From: Eopsaltria australis
Taxonomy: Eukaryota; Chordata; Aves; Passeriformes; Petroicidae
Length of the DNA stretch: 64,000 bases
Direction: 5' to 3'
Assembly (NCBI GenBank): GCA_034509425.1
Contig: JAVTVJ010001391.1
Span: forward strand, 192,501-256,500
The position numbers and the translations under genes were made by a program. The notes below the pieces were generated by a model, which worked only from the letters and a program-made list of their open reading frames with translations, had not been told where the DNA came from and searched no databases. Shown one piece after another: positions 39,674-49,800 of the stretch (position 1 is the stretch's first letter; the number at the start of each line of letters is the position of its first letter).

Positions 39674-39972
39674 TGTCCCTGTCCCAAGGTTATCTCTGGT
39701 ACTATACTGAGATATCTGCTGCCAAGGTACAGCCATCCCTCACTGAGTAAGATGTATGACTATAGCCAATCAAGTTCTACCAAAATGTAAAGAAATAGTA
39801 TAAAAGTGAGATAAGAATGAGAAGAAGTAAGGGAAGAATCCATCATAACTTCTGGGATCAGTTGATGGGTTTCATCCTAATACCCCTGTTCAAAATAAAG
39901 CAGAATCATGCCTACTAGAAATGTAAATAATCACTTCATATCTGCTGAGAGGGAAGGTTGTGTCCTTTAACA
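39674..39972 (+). mobile_element. Candidate LTR (ERV), low support
   Basis: The segment starts TGTCCCTGTCCCAAGG and has a TATAAAA at 39799-39805 followed about 90 bases later by AATAAA at 39894-39899, the U3-R spacing expected of a retroviral LTR. A GCCAATCA CCAAT-type element lies at about 39765. The 3' boundary is uncertain and no target-site duplication or internal sequence was found, so this is a suggestion based on promoter/poly(A) layout only. Confidence 0.35.
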
Positions 39973-41292
39973 TGATAAAACATTTCCATTAACAATTATT
40001 TCTGACAGTAAATTTGATTGAAATCAGGGCTTTATTTGTAATGCCTTGTGTTGTCTGACACATGCTTTGACAAGTAAAGAAAAAGGCAAGGACATGTAAC
40101 AAAATATGCTCAGTTTCAGAATAAAATTTATTCTGCAATGCTATTTTCAGATGGTAAGATATGTATATTACTTTGCACATGCCAACGAAGTATTTCCAAG
40201 TCTGATTTTCTTTCTATGTCATATTGCTTTTCAGTGCTTATGAATGATTTACCAAATGTAAAATGAAATGCAAATTCAGATATCTGGTGTAAATGATATA
40301 TATTTAAATGAAGTATAAAGACAGTATTCATAATATTAAGTATGGTACTTCGTAAGTTCTTTTAATCAACTAGATTTGCCAATGTGCCAAATCTATTAGA
40401 GAGACATGTTTTGTCTACTGCCATGTTAGACTACAACTTTGATAAAGCTTAAAGATCAGGGTCTTCTCAGTGAAAGTGTTAAGAAGGACTTCCAAAGTTT
40501 CTATTTTACCAAAGCACTGAAAGCACTCCTTTGATGATGACAGGAAGAATATAATTACTCTCTAGTTTGTTCCTTGAACTGCAAGAACTGGCTTTAACAT
40601 TTAAATGAAGTGTTTGATTGATAAGAAGACCTTGGAGTTTTTATTGCATAGCATGATCAGGCAAAAAATTCTGGTTTTGGGTTTCAAAATCTTTAAGCAG
40701 TTCACTGTCAGTATGACTGACTTACTAAGATTACTACACATTTCAACAGTAACTACATTGCTGCATGTGTAATTGAATGACTGTATGACTTACACATTTC
40801 ACTTAGTCCTGAGGAAAAGTTTGTGTAGATACAGCAAACATTTCACCATGATTCAGCTGATTCTGAAGGAGATTCAAAACCAGGCAACTCTGAAAGATTT
40901 AAAAACAAAGTAGCCCTGTAGTGTGTGGTTTTGCTGCAGTTATATTCTAAAATTGTCCAAGAAATAGTTCAAAAATTTTGGAGCTCTGTAAAATTAGGCT
41001 TTTGGGTTTTTGGGGACACACTAGAGATTCTCAGTTCATCCTGCTCTCTTCACACTTCTTTGAATTAAAACCATTTTGAAAGCAGTATCTACAACATGGA
41101 AGAAACAAGAATAAGAACACTCATATTTATGAACATGAAAATGCATAGAATCACGGCAGTATGCCTAAAGTTATGTAACTTCATTAGACACTGGAAATTA
41201 GAAGTTTTTGAGGATAGTAAAAACAAGGAGAAGTATCTTTTACACTGGATTTTTTTTTAAATGAGCAAATCTACTTTTCTGAATTCTAATAT
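39973..41292. other. AT-rich intergenic DNA
   Basis: Nothing recognisable as a gene, RNA or repeat. Confidence 0.35.
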
Positions 41293-41667
41293 GTGATTGA
41301 GAAGGCTGCTTATGATTATCCTGAAGCAGAGGACAACACTTACCCTGAAGATGACCTGCCATCCTGGCAGACCTATGAGGTGCTGAGTCACCTCAGTAGA
41401 AGTCTTAGCAGCCTTCACACAGATGGCAGCAGAAGGCTGACATGGAATCCCTCACTGTCACAGAGAAGTCTGTGGCCTCCAGGTTCAGCCTGCAGAAATT
41501 CTATGAGCAGGGAGCCCAGAAACTTGGTTGCTAACATCCAGTCAGATATTCAACAGCTTTGTTACAGGTTTGAAGTGCCATTAAGTGTGGGGATGGATGA
41601 GGCTTACAGCAGGCCTGAAAGCCTCTTGGACATGGACTTAGAAGCGATCAGAGTTTACCCGTGAGAA
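41293..41667 (+). other. Unrecognised open frame of 124 codons without a usable ATG
   Basis: An open frame starts at a GTG (the preceding in-frame stop is TAA at 41287) and ends at the stop TGA at 41662-41664 or just after. Its first in-frame Met lies roughly two thirds of the way through. The translation is Ser/Leu/Arg/Pro-mixed, for example PEDDLPSWQTYEVLSHLSRS and LVANIQSDIQQLCYRFEVP, with no membrane segment and no motif I recognise. It is more GC-rich than its flanks. A purine run and LTR-like sequence follow about 75 bases downstream, so it may be the degraded 3' end of an endogenous retrovirus or a captured fragment. I do not assign a function. Confidence 0.3.
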
Positions 41668-41741
41668 AGTGCTGTGAGACAGTGATGGTGTGAACAGCTG
41701 CAGCCACAGTGAGGGACAGCCAAGAAGATAATCAAGGGGGA

Positions 41742-42018
41742 TGGTTTGCACCTGACCAAGAGATGGCCTTGCTAAGGAGCATCAGGAATGTGGTGGAGGA
41801 CTTAAGAGTGTATAGTTAACTGCTTGTGTAGCTTGTTAGGACGTGCTGGGAAAAGTTCTTGTTATGCAGACAGCTTTGGTGTTGTTTGTCACATAGCCAA
41901 TAATAGCATATCACAGTAGCTGGGAAAAAGGGTATAGAGATGCTAGCACAGACTAATAAAGTAGCTTTTCTTTGTCCTTGGACTACTCACGTGTCGTGTG
42001 TCTGTCTCTACTAAGACA
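41742..42018 (+). mobile_element. Candidate short LTR preceded by a polypurine tract
   Basis: AATCAAGGGGGA at about 41730-41741 resembles a retroviral polypurine tract and is followed immediately by TGGTTTGCACC. The candidate LTR ends at CTAAGACA (42018), giving TG...CA ends and about 277 bp. AATAAA is at 41955-41960 with a T-rich/GT-rich stretch after it. No target-site duplication was established. The family is unknown. Confidence 0.4.
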
Positions 42019-42988
42019 ATTAAGCACTTCAGAAGCTTTGGTTACAAAAATGAGAAAAGCAGAGTGATTACTAATTGATTTCAATTCAGGAACATACAGA
42101 ACAAGAGTCCAGGTGGAAAAACTGCTGTTCAAATTGCTCTGATTATCATGTTGGCTCTGATTGTGTTGTGTATGTAGATGGAGTTTCCAAACCTTATGGA
42201 AATGCCAGGGAGAAACTTCATGAGAGTGGATAGATGCCCCACAGATGGTCCACTGCTTGATGCACTCTGCTCCTTACTCCTCAGATACTGATCCAGCCTG
42301 GGCTTGAAATAACACTGCATCTGCTAGTGCTAGTGAACTGTGGAACATGAAGAGGAATGAAGGGGAAAAAGATGGAACCCTGTGCCTTCAGGAATCTGCA
42401 AATGTTATGGATTTCTAAGTAGGTAAGACTCATTAGCAGGAAACACGGGCTTGTCTGTAGTCACCTAGGCCTAGCAGTTATCAGCAGTAAGCAGTTTTTC
42501 TCAGGTGGAGATTGCTGATTACTGTGGAAGATTCACCCACAATTTATGAACTGAAAAAAATCCATCATACTATAAATTTTTCATTGCAATAACCAAATCA
42601 AAATTGTATCACTTTGATCACCTTGACCTAGGACACTCCCACTCCCCTGATTTCAGAATGCCTTCTCCAGAATATTTGAACAAAACAAAGAAATTTTACC
42701 TACACCCTAAGGAGTTGTAGACTTACAAAGTAAAGTTACTTTGGAAAACTGACTGGTAGAAGATAATCCTAAAGATGCATATTGCATATAGCTCTCGAAT
42801 AGTAAAGGGAGAAAAGCAGATTCAATATCTAGCTTTTCCACAACTAAACAGAAAGATATGTGACTGAGTCACAAAAAAAAGCCTTGTGTTCACACTTTTC
42901 TCTTGGGATAGCTTATGAGAAATATGTCTGGCTTTGTGTAGGAAATCCACAAAAAGCTGCATAAATATCTCATGTATGTGTATTAGTG
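42019..42988. other. AT-rich intergenic DNA upstream of VPS13A
   Basis: No gene or repeat recognised. Open frames here are short. Confidence 0.35.
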
Positions 42989-43259
42989 CTCGGTGGCGCC
43001 AAGCAACAGGACAAGAGTAAATGGGCAGAAACGGATGCACAAGAAGCTCCACCTGAACACGACGAATAGCTTCTTTACAGTGACAGAGCACTGGAGCAGG
43101 TTGCCCAGGGAGTTGTGGAGTCTCTCTCACAGGCGATATTCAAAATCAACCTGGTCGCAATCCTGTGCAATGTGCTCTGGGATGACCCTGCTTGAGCAAG
43201 GAGATTGGACCAGACGACCCCCTGTGGTCCCTTCCAACGTGACCCATTCTATGATAACT
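42989..43259 (+). mobile_element. CR1 LINE 3' end, sense orientation, next to the VPS13A promoter
   Basis: This is the CR1 3' end read in sense: GCCAAGCAACAGGACAAGAG near the start, GCTTCTTTACAGTGACAGAGC near 43.07 kb, GGAGCAGGTTGCCCAGGGAG near 43.10 kb, CTTGAGCAAGGAGATTGGACC near 43.19 kb, and GTGGTCCCTTCCAACGTGACC running into the tail ATTCTATGATAACT at 43246-43259. About 270 bp long and heavily 5'-truncated. It ends only about 10-20 bases before the GC-rich VPS13A promoter begins. Confidence 0.92.
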
Positions 43260-43551
43260 CGTACCTTTGCAAGAGCGAGCAGCCAACATGCATACAGAGC
43301 TACCCCGGCAAGGAAAGGCCCAGGGCAGGCGGAACCGCGCACCCCCACCGGCTGCCGTAGCCCCGGCCAAGCCGCGCCCCTTCCTCGCCGCGCCCGCAGC
43401 CGGGCGGGGCAGTCAGGGCGGGGCGGGGGCAGCGTTGGGCCGCCCCCTCGAGCCACGGGGCGGGGCGGGGCGGGGACCGGCGGGGAGCGGCAGGAGCTGG
43501 GGTGGCGGCGCTGCTGCCGGGCGGCCGCGGCGGCGGCAGGGGGGCGGCAGG

Positions 43552-43651
43552 ATGGTGTTTGAGTACCTTGTCGTGGACGTCCTGAACCGTTTCCTTGGCG
43601 ACTACGTGGTGAACCTGGACAGCTCCCAGCTGAAGCTGGGCATCTGGGGAG
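43552..43651 (+). CDS. VPS13A: VPS13A coding exon 1
   Basis: Residues 1-33 plus the first base of codon 34. The ATG at 43552 follows GGCAG-type 5' UTR and opens the conserved chorein start. Donor is G|GTACGG at 43652; phase 1. The chorein start MVFE...[14 protein letters not shown] is intact and ends LGIWG. The 100-base coding length agrees with the human exon as I recall it. Confidence 0.95.
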
Positions 43652-43861
43652 GTACGGGCCTGGCGCGCCGCGGGGGAGCCGCCCGCCTGCCCTCCTGCCT
43701 CCTCGTGCCTTCCTGCCCGGCCGCGCTCGCCCTGCCGCCCGCACAAGGGAGGAGGCCGGGGCGGCGTTCCCCGGGCGCGGCGGGGCCGGGCCGCCTGCCC
43801 GCCTGACAACTCTGCCGCCGCTCCACCTGCCCGGCCGCTTAAAAATAACCGCGGGGGCCGT

Positions 43862-43893
<32 letters not shown>

Positions 43894-46800
43894 CGGGCGG
43901 GCGGGCTGGGGAGGCAGTGTCCGCGGAGCAGCCGGCTGCGGCAGCGGGGGGCGGCGGCGGAGCGGGAGGAGCTGCGGAACGGGGGAAAGAGAAACCGGGC
44001 GAAGTGCTGGAGGCGCATGGGCGGCCGCTCCTGTTTTGTTTGTCCGTAGGGAGCCGCCGCCCGCGCTGTCTCCTGGCTGGGGACGGACCTCGGCTGGCCG
44101 TGGTGTCCCTGGTGCTCGCGGAAAGTTTGGGAGTTGGTGGGCGGGCAGCTCGGAGGCGGGAGCCTGACCTGGCTCTGGGAAGGCGAAACTGAACTGGCTT
44201 AAGGGCGTTTTCCACGCCCGGAAATAAACCGTGCATTAACGCCGAAGGCTTTGATGGCGTTTTAGTGCCAGGGTTTTAGTGCTCGTGGCGTTGAGTGGCC
44301 TCTCTGCGAACGGCAGTGACATCCCATTTTTTCTTGGTGCTGTCATCTCTAGGTCTGGAATGTTTGTTATTTATAGCCTTAAAGAACCAGGAGTGGATAT
44401 TGCCTTAGGTGTTTGCAGACGCGGTGCCCAGCTGTACTAGGCGAGTGGTCTGTAGAATTAAATTGACATGCCAGTTCTGAAGCCAGTAAAGTGTTCTGTT
44501 TGAATGCGCTCTCCTGGGACCCCTTAGTGAGGTATGTACAAGAAAACAGCATCAAAGGACTGTCAGACACATGAGCAGATGCCTGTGCAGTGACCACTGC
44601 TGGTGGTTTCGAATGTGCATCCCAGGTGTCTGCAGCATCAGCAAAAGCAAACACGGAGGTTCAGGGTTTTTTTACAGGTGTGAAACATCCTCGAGGTATT
44701 TGCCTACCTGCAATTCCATTCCTAGGCACTCATTTGCATGAACCAGATTTTGTAAGCTTCTCCTGGAGCGTTTTGCATCATGCTCATTTTTGTTTTCATG
44801 CTTGTTTTCCGAAATGGCGTCCTTCTTTAGTTTCATCTCTGCGGTAATTTTCCTTCAGTTAGTCAAGGCATTTGTAGCATATTTGTAAAGTTCAGTCTCT
44901 AGAAGGAGTCAACACAGCAACAGCACATGTAACTGCTGGAGACAAAGTAGAAGTCCTTGATCTATAGCAGCAAGGCTTAATATCGCGTATCTTACTGATT
45001 AGATGAGTCTTGTTTGAAGGGTTTGACTGATTGCACCTTTTAGCAAAACTATGGCAGACTAATTGCTTGATTTGTGTGCTGAAGTTCTGAAATGATTATA
45101 GTTTCTTCTTTCTGTTCAGTGAAGACAGGCAGAATATTTAATTAAAAATACAGAACACTGGATATGTTTTGGGCAATGTTTAACAAAAAAGTTAAACCTT
45201 CTTTTTCCAGCTCTGTAGGTTGCTGATGGTTAGTCATGGCAATTTATGCCACTGTGAAGCCGCTGTTAACAGATTAGATGCACATTGTCTCAGTTTAAAA
45301 AAACTAAAAAATCCCCACCCAACTCCAAAACCAAACAAAAACTAAAAAAAACCCCCTCAATTTTACTTTGAAGTTTTGATACTCAGCTGTCATATTTTTT
45401 CATGTCTGTGGAACTTGATTTTCCTTTTTATTATTTTCTCTTCAAGAAGGTCTCATATTTTAAAGGCTTTAGTATATTTTCATTTAAATTTTCTCGCTTC
45501 TCTAGTGCCTATGTATTAGAATAAAATTATTTTTTTCTCTACATAGCCTGTTGACTTGCTTATAGTGAATATTGTTATATGAAGCTATCTGTGTCTTGCT
45601 CTGAGGGGCTCAAAACTGCTGTGTAGGATTGGTGAGGCATCACCTGTAGAGTTGTTTTTTTTTTTCTGGTCTACCACGTGATGATTTTTTTTTTTACTTA
45701 AATTGTGTTAATGGTCTGTGCATCTGCAATATCTCTTTCATTTAGAATATCTCGAAAAGGATCTAGAAATTACATTTTGCTTTCTAAAAGGCAGTAACTA
45801 TTAGTAATAACAGCAGTAGAATACTGTTTTTATATGGAGTGCAGCATTGGTTAGCAGATCCCTACAGTCACAGTATACCAAAATCTATGGATAATTTTTT
45901 TAGCTTGCTGATTACTAAAATTCTGTAACTAAGGTGTTTTTTTAAAATAAGAAAAAGTATATTTTTGCCTTCCCATTTTATGTAGACTTAATAGTTTTAA
46001 TGCTTGTGTGCATGCTCTGAAAGCATTTCCATACTAGCTATGTGTTTTCATACAGTGTTTGTACGTTGTGATAAGATTTCTTAATTTTACATAGATCATG
46101 TACTATTGAAATTAAATTGTCCTAAATCTATCAAATTAAAAGGAAAAAAAAAAAGGAAAGTAGTTTCGCTTTTTTTCCCCTGTAGCAGATCACCACTGCT
46201 TTTTGGATGCTAGAGCATTGCACAGGAGCTATTTATATATATCTATATTTAAATTTTAAAAGGCATGTATTTTTTTGCCTCTGCATGATTAAAAACCCGA
46301 GTGGTTTGTTTTAAAAGGCTGTAGCAAGCAAGTTGTGACCTTATGGTATTTTATAGCTAGCCTGTTTAAATTAAGACTGATAACCAGTTCATAGGTTACA
46401 TGGTAACATGTTCATTTTACATAGTTTCAGCTTCTGTAAATTGAGAGCTTTATTAATGACTTTTTAATGAGCATGCTTAATATTAACTTTGGTTTTGATA
46501 AATGAGAGAATTCGTCATGCTGTATTAAAGCTGTTCCAGATTCAATCTTTGTGGTAAAGTTGTGTGATGACACTGCTCCAGAAAATACATTAACACAGCA
46601 ATAATTACAGAAATGCTTTGCTTTTTTTTTTCTTGTTAAAATCCCCTCAGATTGAATGTAGAAATGTAAAAATGTAGACTATCTCAGTATTGAAGAAAGA
46701 TGTGATGTCTGAAAACACTCATGACTGAGAATGTTGCAAGGACTGAATGACCTGAAATGTAAAAGGCAGTGCAGAAAGTTGAAGGTAGCTCAACCTACAG

Positions 46801-49800
46801 AGGTAGAAGTGGTAATTTGGATGTGTAAAGCCAATACTGGAAAAGCCAAGGCTCAGAAAAGAGTGTAACAGGAGAAAATCATATGCCTAAGGAACTCCCT
46901 TAGTATGAGGTAGGGTAAAAGACTACTGCGTTAGGCAGCCATCAGAGAAAACTGTTGGATGGCTGATTCTGGGAAGGATAGTGTTTTGTTAACCTCTTTT
47001 TGCTTGGTGTTCACTAAGAAAGATAGTTTCAATGAGCTGTGTCAACAAGTGTGCCAGTAATGGTCTTAGATAAACAGGTTAGATAAGTATTTGGGTAAGT
47101 TAGATATTTTGGAATGCTCTATACATGGTCAAAATTATTAAGATTAATTATTAAAAAGATGCTTGCAGCACTGTGAGATGTATACAGGTATCTTTGACAA
47201 GAACTGAAGTGCTAGTGAGGTTTCCAGTGTTGGTTTCCCTAGTGAGAGACCAAACAATTGTTTTATTATAGTTCATGATCCTATTATTTTCTTTTGACTT
47301 CGTGTAAGTAATTTTCAGTGTTTTAGTCAGACCCTCTCTACTGCCCTTAAAAAAGCTTAATTCTCGGTTGACTTGGCACACTTCCTTATTATGTCATAAT
47401 GTTTCAAGCATGTCTTACTTAACCCAACTTACTATTTGAATAGCTGGTGTCTCTTTTTTTGGGGCAGCTGTGTTAGTAAGATGATATAGGCAGATAATTG
47501 GCATGTTTGTGAGCACACAAACATTTTTTTTTCTTTTTTTTTTTTTCTACAACTATTATTACAGTGAAATACAGCTACTTTTGTGTACCTTGCCTTGTCT
47601 GTCTAGGTATAGCAGGTGCAACCGCCTCCCCTCCCCTTACATAATGGTAATTTGAATTCACTTGAGGGATGCATAACTCTAGTAGTTTTTGCTGTCTTTT
47701 GTGACCTATTTTACAATTGATGTCAATAGATAAGGTGTTTGGCAGACACGGATCCACAGACTTACAGCTTGCCTCTAGAGGGTATGCTTAAACAGAAATA
47801 ATTAACAGCACAGACACAAGTGGGAAATGACTAGCAAAGGCAGCTGTTTGTGTTAAGAGATCAGAGGGGTTCATAAGCTGACAATGCTGTTGGAAAAAGG
47901 CAGAAATGTTGTTAAAATATTTGAACAGGAGTGTTGGGTACTGATCAGATACTAGCTAATGTGTATTTGCACCTTCTTATCTTTCATCTCTCTCTCATCT
48001 GCTTTCCTTCCCCTGCCCCTTTATTTAAAAGAGAGCAGAGAGTGATTAAGTAGGTAAAATCTACAGGCTTTTTATGTAGATTACTTGTCTCCCCCTCCCT
48101 TCATCTTTTGTGTACAACCATAACGAAATTTCAGTTAGGCCTCTTTGGTGAAATAGTTTTTTAGATCTCTTTTTGTAAGCTAAATCCTTGGTAGTAGTTG
48201 TTGGTTCATGCACTCAAATTCATTAGGTTATATGAGTATCTAAAATTAAAACTATAAAACTATTTGTTCTGTAATTTTGACAACTGTTTTATTTTGTTGA
48301 GTTATTCAGATTGTCCAGAGATCAGCAAATCTAAAAATTTGCTTTATTATGTGGCCTAAATAAATCCTAGACTTTGCTATAGATATTTATAACTGTTCTG
48401 GCTTTTGTTATTGTTTTGGCTGGTAGCCTGCATGTTTAACCCTAGATATTTATACAACTCCAACTACTTGTACATACAGTTTCTAAGGTTGCTTAGTTGT
48501 ATAATTTTTAATCATGCATTGGATGCATTTCTGTCATCAAAAGTCTAATTGCTCCCAACAGGAGAACACAACCCCTGCCAAAAAATCCCTGACCAACCAT
48601 CAGCAAAACCAACAATTAATACATCAATCTTGATATATTTTCTGATTTTTGCAAATAAAATCTGCTGTCAGTACTCCAAGGCAAATTCACTAACTGTGCT
48701 GTGTCCTGTAACTACGGTTTGTTGCCTGATTTTCCTGCTCCTGTTTTTGGAGGCTTTTGGGTTTTGCCTCCCATCCCCAACAAAATGGTCAGGATTCAGT
48801 GTAGTTGCACTTAGATCTGTGTTTCATTGCAAGGGAAATGGCTACTTGTGGTAGAGACTAAATTTTGGTAATGAAAGAGAATACTGACATGGTCAATAAC
48901 TGCATTTCAAATCTTGAGCATCAGAGTTGGTTGCAAGCTTTCCAAGTGTGGCAGCTTTGGGAATATTTCCTGTTTACTGCGGGAATGTTTAGTCAATCTC
49001 CCAGACTCTTTCTCAAATATAGGAAGAAGTAAGGTAACATCAATACATAAAACCTAGTGCCTCTTCAGTAGCCTTTTGTGTGCTTTCACTGTGGTCTATT
49101 CACTGTGATCAGACTGTAGCAAGGTTTTTTTAAGTCAAATTTTAGTAAACTTGTTTCAGTAATTTTATACTAAAATTCAGATGCCTGGAGTTCTACTAAT
49201 GTGCATTTCTTCTAGTGATTCTTAACTAAAACATTGAACTTTTTAATTGTGAAATTGTAAGTGATTTTTAAAAATTGTAACATTATAAGTAAAAACAGTG
49301 AAGAATTTGGTACCCCACTTCCAAGTCCCATATTTAGTGTAGAAATTTTAAAGTCTTCCTATTTGAAACAGTATTGATTCTACGTTTATTGTTTACCATC
49401 ATGAAGTGCTCAGGTAAAATGGGAAATAGTTCTGCCATCACAAAGTATTGTTTGTAAATACTTAAGATAATCCTTACTCACTTTGCAGTACTTTGTTTTT
49501 GGAAGCATCTGGGCTTCCAAATTATTTGTAGCTAGAGTTACTGTGCCTCTGCGGAACTGTGGCATGTGTCAGACTCTTGAAAAATGAGAGGGAATGTTTA
49601 CATAGGCATCAGTGAAAGTGAAGAAACTCAACCCAGTTAAACTGCTTCATGTGTCACACAGTCTTACAGTTTCCTTGTGTTTTTAGCATGGTGCAACTGA
49701 CCTGCAGAAATTGCATTCACGCCTGGTTACTTGGTTACAAACCTGAACCTTTGCTCTGGATACCATTAGAATTACTTGCCATGAATACAGTTACAATTGG

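Larger units (their letters stand above)
43270..44230. promoter_or_regulatory. VPS13A CpG-island promoter and 5' UTR
   Basis: Abrupt change from AT-rich DNA to very GC/CpG-rich DNA. Multiple GGGCGG/GGGGCGGGG GC-boxes (Sp/KLF-type) cluster at about 43400-43480, just upstream of the VPS13A start codon at 43552. No TATA box is present. This is the layout of a dispersed-start housekeeping promoter, with transcription probably starting within about 43400-43530. The island extends through exon 1 into intron 1. Confidence 0.8.

Noticed and set aside
43127..44236. 369-codon - strand and 179/189-codon + strand open frames over the VPS13A promoter
   Set aside because: Composition artefacts of the CpG island (Ala/Pro/Arg/Gly-rich). 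They overlap a CR1 3' end and VPS13A exon 1 in the wrong frames.
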